Shown: one piece after another, positions 6,331 to 14,650 of the stretch
Layout: each line of letters begins with the position of its first letter
Position numbering within the stretch: the stretch's first letter is position 1
IMG/VR virus record: IMGVR_UViG_3300009154_000270
Coordinates: 1 to 24,530 of that record
DNA: 24,530 nucleotides
DNA from: a virus
Strand: one strand, 5' to 3'
Program-made: the position numbers and the translations under genes
The notes under the pieces: generated by a model
What the model was told of the DNA's origin: nothing
Seen by the model: the letters and a program-made list of their open reading frames with translations, nothing else
Databases searched by the model: none

Positions 6331-6792
6331 ATGAGATTTTCAAGCTTCATAGACAAGAAAAACGCGAGGGCCAGGGAGGAGTTGGAGATAATACGCGACA
6401 TACTCAAGGATGGCGGACTCAAAGTACAAGACTTCCTCAAGAGCGATAGTCCCTATATTTTCCTCTCAAGTCCTCAAGAAGGACTAAATTTCGAGGGTGT
6501 GCGAATATACAAAGTTGGATCCAATCTCGCCTACAGAATACAGAACGAAAACTCCACCGAGCCCTACGGCCAAGCCTACTCGCTCGACCTAGAAGATATT
6601 TTTTCTGACCTTGTATCTGACATGTCGGGAGAAAAGGCTGCCGATAAGATCAAAGAAGCGGTTGTGGACGAGTTCAAAAATTTCTTCAAGAAGAGTTCCG
6701 AGGCGCAACAAGAGTTAAATTCAACACCGGGCGATCCGCAAAGTAAAATAATGGTTAACGGAAGCGCTGGAGACATTTCAAACACTATGTAA
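6331..6792 (+). CDS. Unknown small protein with FSSFI N-terminal tag
   Basis: The frame is open from 6172, but that part overlaps the previous gene in another frame. I use the ATG at 6331, which has AAGGTG five bases upstream and sits two bases after the previous stop. This gives MRFSSFIDKKNAR, in line with the tags on neighbouring genes. The 153-residue product has a helical N-terminus, a small beta part in the middle (PYIFLSS to AYRIQNE), an acidic helix, and a disordered Ser/Asn/Gly C-terminus. Function is unknown. It closes the short operon section before the 70-base gap at 6793-6862. Confidence 0.65.
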   Translation: MRFSSFIDKKNARAREELEIIRDILKDGGLKVQDFLKSDSPYIFLSSPQEGLNFEGVRIYKVGSNLAYRIQNENSTEPYGQAYSLDLEDIFSDLVSDMSGEKAADKIKEAVVDEFKNFFKKSSEAQQELNSTPGDPQSKIMVNGSAGDISNTM

Positions 6793-6816
6793 TTCGATCA
6801 AATTTTCCGCCAAAAA

Positions 6817-6857
6817 GCCTATATACCGTGTCCAACCCTTCCGGCTTAATCATAGGC
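6817..6857 (+). promoter_or_regulatory. CTATATA box and RBS-overlapping inverted repeat in the 6793-6862 gap
   Basis: The gap contains CTATATA (6819-6825), the same motif as at 4123, and an inverted repeat GCCTAT (6817-6822) / ATAGGC (6852-6857). The right arm contains the weak AGG ribosome site of the gene starting at 6863, so pairing would hide it in read-through transcripts. A transcript starting downstream of the CTATATA box would lack the left arm. It may be a promoter, a translation switch or both; unproven. Confidence 0.35.
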
Positions 6858-6862
6858 GCTTA

Positions 6863-7408
6863 ATGGCACTCCAACCCCGTAACAGAAAAAGTTTACTTGA
6901 GCAGTTCTTCGCCCCTGTCGGCCAAGATGTTGCCGCCAACCCCAACCAAAGAATGAAGGGAAACTTCGTGGCGGTAAAGGGTAGCCTCGTCAGTTTTAAC
7001 TACACGTTTTGGAAGCACGATCCGTATCCACTAGTAATAATAATCGACAACAATCCAGCCTCAGACAAATTATCTGGAATTAATCTCCACAGACTAACAT
7101 TCCCGTCCATAAGAGAATTGATTGCGAGAACCGGCAAAATGGGCTTTTCTTACAAGTCCGTTTCCGACGACGAGAACTTTAAGGCCGCCTACCGCTCCTA
7201 CAAGAGAGCAGGCGTGCGCCAGATGAAGGTTCTCGACAGCAATTTCCTTTTGAGAATCATGTCGGCAGTGAGGTCTTACGATCCCGCCGAGGTTCAGATA
7301 ATAAGAAGGCAAGTTCAAGAGCAGATAAGACAACAGATAAATCCAAAAGCCAGCCAAATGACTACTTTAAATCAGCCCCAACAGGGTCAAATTAACTCTG
7401 GAGAGTGA
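6863..7408 (+). CDS. Conserved virion-type protein preceding the tape measure
   Basis: The product has 181 residues. A basic N-terminus (MALQPRNRKSLLEQFFAP) is followed by a compact alpha/beta domain (about 30-140), with a strand reading GNFVAVKGSLVSFNYTFW then HDPYPLVIII. Arg/Tyr-rich helices follow (AYRSYKRAGVRQMKVLD), then a coiled Gln-rich tail (QVQEQIRQQINP). The sequence looks like a conserved small structural protein of large myoviruses, but I cannot give it a T4 name. It is not an obvious tail-assembly chaperone, and no slippery heptamer for a frameshift is visible at its end. Its TGA overlaps the tape measure ATG by one base, so it is translationally coupled to tail assembly. Confidence 0.65.
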   Translation: MALQPRNRKSLLEQFFAPVGQDVAANPNQRMKGNFVAVKGSLVSFNYTFWKHDPYPLVIIIDNNPASDKLSGINLHRLTFPSIRELIARTGKMGFSYKSVSDDENFKAAYRSYKRAGVRQMKVLDSNFLLRIMSAVRSYDPAEVQIIRRQVQEQIRQQINPKASQMTTLNQPQQGQINSGE

Positions 7409-10400
7409 TGGAAGACTCGTTAGGAAAAATAAAAGAAATGGATGCCGCCTTCGAAAGTTTGAAGGCTGCCTTATTGTCTGCGACGAAAGTGGTAGTTGAC
7501 AACTTTTCTAAGGTGGCTGGGGGTCTGGATCCGGATGTTGTTCAAGCATTTAAAGATCTTGGCGAGAACATAGAGCAAAGCACCGACCAATTCAAGAATC
7601 TAGTCACCAAACTTAAAGAGGTTGGTGAGACTATTGAAAAGCAAAAGGCAGAAAAGCCAGCGGGAGTTTCTGAAAAGAAAGTCGAGCCCAAGGCAACAAA
7701 CGACATCCTAAAACAGATATTGAAAAGCCATAAAAAAGCTCGAACGGAGATAAAGGAGGGACTTAAGGGGTTAGTTGGTACTGCCGTAATAAGCGTAGAA
7801 AGCAAAACTGAGAAGGCCGCGGCGGCCGCTTTGCCACCGAGTAGCGGTGGTGGTGGTGGTGGTGGTGGTGGTGGTGGTGGTGGTGGTGGTGGTGGTCCGC
7901 CAGACCCGCCAGATCCTTCAAAGTATGATAAGTACGGCGAAGACATGGCCAAATATATAAACAAAGGCTTCTGGGATGATTTCGGGAAGAAGTCGGCCAA
8001 GTTTGCGATGGGCGTTAGCAACATGATATCCGGCGGCGAAGGCAACATCATGCAACAAATTTTTGCCGGATCGGTTGCCGACGCAACAGAGTTCGGACAA
8101 GAGATGAGAGAGATAGCTTTCCAGACCCAAGGTGTAACTGGCGATTTCAAAGACATGCAGAGAGAATTCGTTAACCTCGGCAGTTCGGTGGTGAGCGAGA
8201 CCGGAAAGTCTATAGATGCTCTCAATAAAGCCGTAACTTCAAACTATAAGAAGGGGTTTAAGAACCAGAAAGAAGGACTTAAGGTTCTGAAGTCAGGTTT
8301 GTACCTATCAACGATGATCGGATCCGAGACTCAACAGACAGCCGATTTGTTTGGCGATTGGCATAGAACTCTAGGGATGAGCGCAAATCAGATGAGCGAC
8401 CTCTCAAGGAGCATGAGAGATGTGGCGCTTTCCACGGGAGTGACAGGCGACGAACTTCTCGGCGCGATGAAATCCTCTGAAGGGATCCTCAAAAACATGA
8501 GGAATCAAGGGACGCTTACCTCCGACGCCGCAAGAAGTGCAATTCAAATGGTCGCCGAATTCAAAAAGACGGGGTTTGAAGAAAATATCAAATTCACAGA
8601 AGCGATGTCCAGTTACGAAGCCCTTCAGAATGCCGACGCTGGGGTACAGTCTACGCTTTACGATGTCGCAAATAGAATTGGTGGCGACGCTTCCCAAAGG
8701 CTTCTTTTCGGAGAATTCGGGAAAACTAGACAAGATCAAGGTGACATAGCTGCAAAAATGAAAGAAATGGTGGCTCACGTCGTTGGCAAAGATACAGAAG
8801 ATTTTGATTTTAAGACAATGTCCAAGGAAGAAAGAAGAACGCTAGCAGTGTTCGCCAAAGCTAGAGGCACGAGCATAGCGGGATTAGAAAATCTAATATC
8901 TACGCATGAAAAAGCAAGTAAGGGTCTAAGCGGAACCTTGGACGATCTAGATCAAAGAGCCAATTCAAAGTTCGGAACCGAGGAAGAAAAAAAGCAAGCC
9001 TTGCAGCAAAAAGATCAAGCCATTATGGGAGCAAGCCAAAATGTGCTGTCGTCACTGAGAGAGAAATCCTCTGGCGATATAGGTTTGAAAGACGCAATGA
9101 CAAGCTTATTCAAGAGCGATGACTTCGCAAATAGCAAGGCAGATATGTCGGCCGCCATGATCAACATGGCCTCTCAGTCTGCGGAGATGGCGAAAAAGTT
9201 CGGACTCAGCGGGACTAAGGAGCAGATGGCGACTCAAGTCGCTGGAATGGACAAAGAGAAGTTCTTCGAGAACAGCATGGTTGCTAGTGTTGAAAATTTA
9301 ATGAAGGCTCAGAAAGAAAAAGGAATGGATGTCGGCGACTACAGCGGAATGCTCAAAGCCTTAAAGACGGGAGATGCAAAGACCTTCAATGAAATGTACG
9401 ATAATTTCGACAAAGACCAGAAAAAACTTGCGATACAAACAGAAGCTGATACTGATCCTCAGAAAAAGCTTAACCTTTCAATATTACAATTCAACGAGAA
9501 TGTAAGAAAATTTATTTCTGGGTACGTCACCGCCTCGATGGCCTTACTCGGAGGCATGGGCTTACTAGGCATTCAACTTGCTCTTAATAGTGCCGCGTTG
9601 TGGGCGACGTTAGGCAGCCCGATCAAGGGAATGGGCGCATGGCTTGCTCGCTTGGGAGGAATGGCGACTCCGGCAGCGGGTGCGGCTGCAACGGGGGCGG
9701 GTGCGGCTCGGCGGGTGCGGCCGGGGGGGGTAAAAGGCTTATTGAGATCGACAGAAAAGTTTGGTAACGCCATGAGGACAAAAATAGTTTGGGCCCTAGA
9801 AGATATTGGAAAAAATGGATCAAAAATTTTCAGATCAATGGGGCTCGGAATAAGAAGATCATTCTGGGCTATTTCAAAGGGATTCAAGGATTCTAGAGCG
9901 GCGGGTCAAGGATATTTTAAAGCCATGGGTAAAGGGGTGCTGAAAGGGTACGGATCTATTTATTCTTCAATTGGAAGATCGAATAAGTTCACCAAGCCAT
10001 TCACAAATGCTTTTATCAAAGGATTTTCTGGAGCGGCAAAATCAGGAGATAGATTCTTCAAAGCTTTTGGAAAAGGCTTTTCTAGGATGATGAAGTCCAG
10101 CGATACAACAAGAAAAATATTTGACTTTTTTGCAAATGGGCTTTCCTCAGCAAGAAAATCACTTCCTATGTTAGATGCATTTGTAAAAGGATTTTCAAAG
10201 TCAACAGCAGCCGGAAATGGGTTTTTTAAAGGATTGACAAGAGGATTTTCCGGTGCGATGAAGTCTAACCAAATCCTAAGATCATTCTCAAGTATAGAAA
10301 ATTTTAGTCAGTTAGTTTCAAATGTATTCGGCAGAATTTCAAAAGCCATTTCGTCTTTAGTTGCGCGAGGCGGTTCTTTGGTTAAATGGTTCTGGAACAT

Positions 10401-13400
10401 CGATACTAATATCTTCAAAGTATTTGAAGGCCTCAGAAAATTGCCTTCAAGCATAGGATCTATAGGCAAGGGATTGGGCTCTAATATTACAAAAATGTTC
10501 ACCGGGGCGAAGTCTGTTTTAACTGGCGGCTTAAAAGGCGGAATAATGGCCGCCTCAAAGGGGGCGAGAGCGGCGATACTAGGCGGAACGATGGGCACTG
10601 CCCAGATAGTATTCACCGCCATCGACGCAGTGTTTGGGGCTGTGTCGGGGTTCCAAAACACAGGAAAGAATTTCTCGGGCGTTATGAAGGCAATGGGCAA
10701 GGAAACAAAAGATGTGACTTGGGGAATGTATGCTGCTTCAACAATATCCGGCGCGTTGGTTGGGATACTAGACGGATTAACATTCGGCATGTTAAGGCTC
10801 AGCGGAGTAGCGGAGTGGCTTGAAAAGTTCCTCTCGCTGACGCTCTATGGAGCGTTCGTATTTTTTGAGGGAGTGCTTCAAGGATTATATGATGTATTCA
10901 AGCCTGTTGGTCGAGCATTTCTATACATAGGCCAACAGTTTAAAGGCATAGGCGATTCATTTTTGAAAGTATTCAACTCAATCGCCAGTATTTTTGGCGC
11001 AGAGGCTTCCGATATGGGCGCTGCGTTTGCGATGTTGTACCCAATATTTAAGCAGATAGGAAGAGTAATAGGATGGATTGTCGGAGTTCCAATAGGAGCC
11101 ATTCTTTGGGTGGCAGTCAAAGCAATAAGCGCAATGGTGATGGTAATAGAAATAATGGCAAATATTGTAGCGGCGGCTGTTAAATGGATAGTGAGTTTCG
11201 GAAAGGCAATATGGTCGTTGCTAACTTTAGATTTTTCTTCGTTCTGGAAGCATATTGAGGGCATGGGAAGTGCGTTCTTGGATGCAGTAACTGGGATCTT
11301 TAAGCCCATAGTAAATTTCATATGGAGTATAGTGGGAGACATAATATCTCCTTTTATGTGGCTTGGTAACATACTAGTATGGAATTCAATAATACCCGAC
11401 ATGTGCTATGCGATTGTCGGATTCTTTGTTGGAATGGCAAAGAATGTTCTGATGGTTTTGGGCAAATTTGGTTTCAACGTCGCCAAATTCTTCTTAAAAC
11501 TTCCATTCAGAATAATGAAGGGCTTGTTTAATGCTTTCGTCAAGTCGCCGATAAAGATGCTCGGAAGGTTTATAAAGGGAGCCGGAAAGATATGGCAGAA
11601 GCTCTCGCCATATGCGGATGACTTCTTCTCTATGTTCAAGAAGAATCTTTACGACTATGTCATGATAGCCATGCGTTCTTGGAAAGGACTGTTGGATTAT
11701 ATTTCGGGCGGGTGGTTCAGTAAAATTCTTGGATGGCTCAAGGGATTCGGAAAGTGGATAGACGATTACATGTGGAAGCCTCTTAAGGAACTTGGCGGTA
11801 AAGTATTGAAGTGGGCAGACGATTACATTATCACTCCGTTTAAAAACCTGGGATCAAAGATCGCAAAGTTCGCGGACGATTGGCTTGTAAAACCCATATC
11901 CAGTGCAATTCAAACGATTAGCCAAAAGTTTAGCGACTACCTATTTACACCAATTACCAACTTCATGAAAAGAATTGGGATGCTCAAAGACACAGCGAAA
12001 ACTGCTGGCAAGGTGGCGGCGGCGGTGGCGAAACCGGCGGCATCTACGGCGGACGACGCTGCAAAGGCTGCTGGAAAGGTCGCCCAAAAGGGCGGCTGGC
12101 TAAGGAAGATGTTTGGACAAACGGACGATGTTGCGAAGGCAGCCAATCCGTTTGCGAAGATGAGCGGCGGCATGGGCAAAGCCGCGAGGGCGACTTCGAA
12201 GGCCACAGCGGCTGATGACGCCGCAAAAGTTGTCTTGTCTAGTGCCGATGACATCGCAAAGGCGGCGCCCAAGGCCCTTGGCTTTTTAGGAAAGGCATCA
12301 AAGTTTGTGGGTGTGGCTGCGAAGAAGCTTCCTGTCATCGGCCCTCTAATTGATTTCGGCGTTAGAAAAATGACGGGAGAGAGTACTGGGAAGGCTGCGG
12401 TTGGGGCTGCTGGTGGCCTTGCCGGTGGCCTCGCTGGGGCTGCGGCCGGAGCGTCAATAGGAGCTCTTTTGGCTCCTCTTACTGCTGGGCTTAGCATTCC
12501 TATAGGGACTGCTATCGGCGGAATAATTGGAAGTTTGGGTGGTGGATGGTTAGCAGATAGCATCTATGACAACATGGGCGGAGCCTTAAATGCTCTTGGC
12601 GGTGGATTAAAATCAACCTTTGTTGACTTCCCGATGTGGGTTGGAGGCAAGGTCAAGGACGGATTTAATACCGTTGGTTCATGGATAGGAGAGAAGGCGT
12701 ACGGAGCATACGAGGCGGCCGGAGGCGCGGTCGATTGGGCTCTTCAGAAGTCAAAGGATTTGAGCGATTACATGGGAAAGATGCTTGATCCGTCTGCTTG
12801 GGGGGCATGGCTAGGAGGTTTGTATGACGGAATGAAATCTTCATTGGGCGGGATCTGGGACTGGATGAAGAGTTGGATACCGGGGCTAGGGGGAATTGAA
12901 GATGCTGCGGCAGGATTTAAAGAAACAGCCGCCGAGCAAGCAAAGACGATGGAGGAAAAAGGCCCAAGCAGTGCGCATGCCGTGGGGAGCCTCTACGGAG
13001 CAGGGGCGAACTTGATGCAAGGGAACGTCTGGGAGGCCGGATCGAAGGCAGGGATGGCAATTCAAGAAACGGGAATGGCTGCGGTGGACAACGCCAAGAT
13101 TGTTGTCGGGGCCATCAAGCAAGGGTTGAGTTCGGCTTGGGGTGGGTTGCAGTCCATGTTCGGCTACGGGGAGCAACAAGTTGAGCAAGGCAAAGCCATG
13201 GAAAAAACCATGGAAATGGGCCAGAATCCAGGATCCATATACGTTCATGACACGCATACAGAAAAGGTTCTTGAGGGCGTAATTTCTGAATTGAACAACT
13301 TGAAGAGTTTGGCCGACCCTGCGAAAAATGTCTCTTTTGTATCCAAATTGATAAAGCAAGTCGAAGAAGAAACATTAAAAACAAACGATATTATCGCGAA

Positions 13401-14046
13401 GGCCAACGCCTCGATATCCCCAGTTCTTCCCACACCTACGGACGCTTCTGCTTGGGATCCCATAAAGTCCGTGGAGAGGAACCCAGAATTTATCAAGGCG
13501 ATGAGCAACTTGGAGGCAGATATAATCAATGCGGGAGGGGGTGAATTGATACCTTCTGCAACTAGCACCTCTGGGCTGGAGGACTTTTTGCTAAAGACAC
13601 AAGTTGGGTTGGAGAACAAGGCAGCCACGCTAACGACACCCGTAGGCCACCACGCGGTTCCAATGCTCAAGCCCGAGGGAGAGTCGGATGTGGGTGCCGT
13701 CCAGCCCATGCATCTGCGTGACATAACAAACACTATATTGAGGGACAAGGCAGGATCTCAAGCCGAGGCCGGCAAGCTTCCGGTAAAGGAACTTGCCGGA
13801 ATAGAGGATGCATCAAACGAGCAAGTTGATCGACTAGGTTTAATAAAAGATGCCATTAACAAGTTAGTTGATTTGATGACTCCAAAGGGGTCTTCCGTGG
13901 TGGGTGATGATGGCGGCAAGGCGGGAAGTACAAAAGATTCAATGATGCCAGTTCATGCTGGTCTTTTTGGTAATAGCAGATATGGAAGAGTTGGAGATAG
14001 TGCCAATAGAAGCGTCGTCAATAATGGAACTCCTGGGAGTTGTTAA
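7408..14046 (+). CDS. Tape measure protein
   Basis: The product has 2,212 residues, starting at the ATG (7408) that overlaps the previous TGA; GGAG lies upstream. A GTG at 7405 is less likely. In order: coiled N-terminus; a pure Gly tract (147-163) and PPDPPDP linker; an alpha-helical region with MREIAFQTQGVTG; hydrophobic helices (about 703-740); a Gly-Phe repeat zone (818-951); long membrane-like helices (about 1217-1278); a 19-residue repeat zone (1450-1526); an Ala/Lys/Asp-rich linker; a glycine-zipper stretch (about 1668-1716); and a low-complexity C-terminus that likely docks on the hub. Length, helical content, membrane segments and position before baseplate genes are diagnostic. It sets tail length and is ejected to help DNA cross the inner membrane. 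At about 0.15 nm per residue the tail could reach roughly 330 nm. No peptidoglycan hydrolase domain is evident. Confidence 0.92.
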   Translation: MEDSLGKIKEMDAAFESLKAALLSATKVVVDNFSKVAGGLDPDVVQAFKDLGENIEQSTDQFKNLVTKLKEVGETIEKQKAEKPAGVSEKKVEPKATNDILKQILKSHKKARTEIKEGLKGLVGTAVISVESKTEKAAAAALPPSSGGGGGGGGGGGGGGGGGPPDPPDPSKYDKYGEDMAKYINKGFWDDFGKKSAKFAMGVSNMISGGEGNIMQQIFAGSVADATEFGQEMREIAFQTQGVTGDFKDMQREFVNLGSSVVSETGKSIDALNKAVTSNYKKGFKNQKEGLKVLKSGLYLSTMIGSETQQTADLFGDWHRTLGMSANQMSDLSRSMRDVALSTGVTGDELLGAMKSSEGILKNMRNQGTLTSDAARSAIQMVAEFKKTGFEENIKFTEAMSSYEALQNADAGVQSTLYDVANRIGGDASQRLLFGEFGKTRQDQGDIAAKMKEMVAHVVGKDTEDFDFKTMSKEERRTLAVFAKARGTSIAGLENLISTHEKASKGLSGTLDDLDQRANSKFGTEEEKKQALQQKDQAIMGASQNVLSSLREKSSGDIGLKDAMTSLFKSDDFANSKADMSAAMINMASQSAEMAKKFGLSGTKEQMATQVAGMDKEKFFENSMVASVENLMKAQKEKGMDVGDYSGMLKALKTGDAKTFNEMYDNFDKDQKKLAIQTEADTDPQKKLNLSILQFNENVRKFISGYVTASMALLGGMGLLGIQLALNSAALWATLGSPIKGMGAWLARLGGMATPAAGAAATGAGAARRVRPGGVKGLLRSTEKFGNAMRTKIVWALEDIGKNGSKIFRSMGLGIRRSFWAISKGFKDSRAAGQGYFKAMGKGVLKGYGSIYSSIGRSNKFTKPFTNAFIKGFSGAAKSGDRFFKAFGKGFSRMMKSSDTTRKIFDFFANGLSSARKSLPMLDAFVKGFSKSTAAGNGFFKGLTRGFSGAMKSNQILRSFSSIENFSQLVSNVFGRISKAISSLVARGGSLVKWFWNIDTNIFKVFEGLRKLPSSIGSIGKGLGSNITKMFTGAKSVLTGGLKGGIMAASKGARAAILGGTMGTAQIVFTAIDAVFGAVSGFQNTGKNFSGVMKAMGKETKDVTWGMYAASTISGALVGILDGLTFGMLRLSGVAEWLEKFLSLTLYGAFVFFEGVLQGLYDVFKPVGRAFLYIGQQFKGIGDSFLKVFNSIASIFGAEASDMGAAFAMLYPIFKQIGRVIGWIVGVPIGAILWVAVKAISAMVMVIEIMANIVAAAVKWIVSFGKAIWSLLTLDFSSFWKHIEGMGSAFLDAVTGIFKPIVNFIWSIVGDIISPFMWLGNILVWNSIIPDMCYAIVGFFVGMAKNVLMVLGKFGFNVAKFFLKLPFRIMKGLFNAFVKSPIKMLGRFIKGAGKIWQKLSPYADDFFSMFKKNLYDYVMIAMRSWKGLLDYISGGWFSKILGWLKGFGKWIDDYMWKPLKELGGKVLKWADDYIITPFKNLGSKIAKFADDWLVKPISSAIQTISQKFSDYLFTPITNFMKRIGMLKDTAKTAGKVAAAVAKPAASTADDAAKAAGKVAQKGGWLRKMFGQTDDVAKAANPFAKMSGGMGKAARATSKATAADDAAKVVLSSADDIAKAAPKALGFLGKASKFVGVAAKKLPVIGPLIDFGVRKMTGESTGKAAVGAAGGLAGGLAGAAAGASIGALLAPLTAGLSIPIGTAIGGIIGSLGGGWLADSIYDNMGGALNALGGGLKSTFVDFPMWVGGKVKDGFNTVGSWIGEKAYGAYEAAGGAVDWALQKSKDLSDYMGKMLDPSAWGAWLGGLYDGMKSSLGGIWDWMKSWIPGLGGIEDAAAGFKETAAEQAKTMEEKGPSSAHAVGSLYGAGANLMQGNVWEAGSKAGMAIQETGMAAVDNAKIVVGAIKQGLSSAWGGLQSMFGYGEQQVEQGKAMEKTMEMGQNPGSIYVHDTHTEKVLEGVISELNNLKSLADPAKNVSFVSKLIKQVEEETLKTNDIIAKANASISPVLPTPTDASAWDPIKSVERNPEFIKAMSNLEADIINAGGGELIPSATSTSGLEDFLLKTQVGLENKAATLTTPVGHHAVPMLKPEGESDVGAVQPMHLRDITNTILRDKAGSQAEAGKLPVKELAGIEDASNEQVDRLGLIKDAINKLVDLMTPKGSSVVGDDGGKAGSTKDSMMPVHAGLFGNSRYGRVGDSANRSVVNNGTPGSC
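7846..7896 (+). repeat. (GGT)17 microsatellite encoding polyglycine
   Basis: Seventeen uninterrupted GGT codons are followed by CCG CCA GAC. Every codon is identical, pointing to expansion by replication slippage. It encodes a flexible linker inside the tape measure; unit changes keep the frame. Confidence 0.95.
9676..9730 (+). repeat. GC-rich triplicated 12-mer and G8 run in the tape measure gene
   Basis: GCGGGTGCGGCT occurs at 9676-9687 and 9697-9708 in the coding phase (Ala-Gly-Ala-Ala). A near copy ending CC occurs at 9711-9722 but is shifted out of phase by a 2-base CG insertion. A run of eight G (9723-9730) then restores the frame. The result is a basic patch RRVRPGG (residues 768-774) in place of Ala/Gly. 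Confidence 0.8.
9856..10263 (+). repeat. Degenerate Lys-Gly-Phe repeats in the tape measure protein
   Basis: Three copies of a block of about 31 residues with the pattern KGF, about 8 variable residues, G-x-(F/Y)FK, then GKGF or RGF are seen: ISKGFKDSRAAGQGYFKAMG, FIKGFSGAAKSGDRFFKAFG and FVKGFSKSTAAGNGFFKGLT. They are spaced about 47 and 56 residues apart, with a partial copy near 10129. Tape measure proteins often carry such tandem repeats. Confidence 0.75.
11755..11985 (+). repeat. Four tandem 19-20 residue repeats in the tape measure protein
   Basis: Repeat units start at 11755, 11812, 11869 and 11929 (spacings 57, 57 and 60 bases). Each has the pattern aromatic-x-D-(D/Y)-(Y/W/L), about 4 residues, P, then a helix of about 10 residues: WIDDYMWKPLKELGGKVLK, WADDYIITPFKNLGSKIAK, FADDWLVKPISSAIQTISQK, FSDYLFTPITNFMKRIG. 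DNA identity between units is modest, so the repeats are old and maintained at protein level. Confidence 0.8.
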
Positions 14047-14059
14047 AAGGTGAGGTAAT

Positions 14060-14647
14060 ATGCCAGCAGCAACAATAACGGGTGGTTCCCTAATACCCCT
14101 AAAGAACTGTTACATAATAATACCATGTGAAGATTGTTTTTCCTTGCGTGACTTCGCTGGGAGGTATTACAAAAACAACGAATTCACACTTGAACTCAAG
14201 GTCTTGCCAGATATAACAGACACAAAGTCTGCTTCGTATAATGATGAGATTGTGATAGGAAGATCATCCCCATTAAAGACTTATTCTCAGTCAGACAACA
14301 GAGCCATCACTATGCAAATACATATGGTGGTTTCAGAGCCAAGTGACATAAATTACAATCTAATGGCTCTGAGGGCCATTCAGAGTGCAACATACCCACA
14401 AAAAGGCCACAACGGGGCTCCTTTTGTGCCTCCCCCCGTATGCAGAATGAAATGCGGCCAGTTGCTTTCAGAAGGTGAAGAGTTGTGTGTAATATTGAAA
14501 AATTACTCTGTTAAATTCCCGACGGAAGTTGCATGGGACGAGGCGACGTTCGCTCCGTTCAAATTTGACATAGAGACTAGCTGGGATGTCGTATACAAGA
14601 GCCGTGATCTTCCTGGGCAAGATAGAATTTTTAAATTGGGAAGGTAA
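14060..14647 (+). CDS. Baseplate/tube-proximal protein resembling the N-terminal domain of XkdP/Afp7
   Basis: The product has 195 residues, with AAGGTGAGG just before the ATG. It is an all-beta pattern with IGRSSPLKTYSQSDNRAITM (66-85), which resembles the conserved 'G-x-S-x-P-x-x-Y-x-x-x-x-x-R' strand pair of XkdP/Afp7-type proteins linking tube to hub. Strands near 145-175 (LCVILKNYSVKFPTEVAWDE) fit the second half of that fold. Six Cys are present. It lies between the tape measure and a small gp53/LysM-like gene, where XkdP sits in simpler phages. The assignment rests on pattern and gene order; a gp48/gp54-like tube initiator is the alternative. Confidence 0.6.
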   Translation: MPAATITGGSLIPLKNCYIIIPCEDCFSLRDFAGRYYKNNEFTLELKVLPDITDTKSASYNDEIVIGRSSPLKTYSQSDNRAITMQIHMVVSEPSDINYNLMALRAIQSATYPQKGHNGAPFVPPPVCRMKCGQLLSEGEELCVILKNYSVKFPTEVAWDEATFAPFKFDIETSWDVVYKSRDLPGQDRIFKLGR

Positions 14648-14650
14648 CAC

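Noticed and set aside
6863-7410. Possible programmed frameshift (tail assembly chaperone pair) before the tape measure
   Set aside because: No slippery heptamer or extended overlapping frame is visible; the gene ends with a simple one-base overlap.
7542-8225. Antisense 227-codon frame with polyproline, opposite the tape measure
   Set aside because: It is the complement of the GGT tract and flanking low-complexity coding sequence; there is no ribosome site and it lies within a strongly supported gene.
11937-12563. Antisense 208-codon Ala/Pro-rich frame
   Set aside because: Shadow of the Ala/Gly-rich tape measure C-terminal region; no start signal and no recognisable domain.
7408-14046. Peptidoglycan hydrolase domain in the tape measure protein
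   Set aside because: I looked for NlpC/P60, lysozyme and M23 motifs and saw none; the protein is dominated by helices, repeats and low-complexity linkers.
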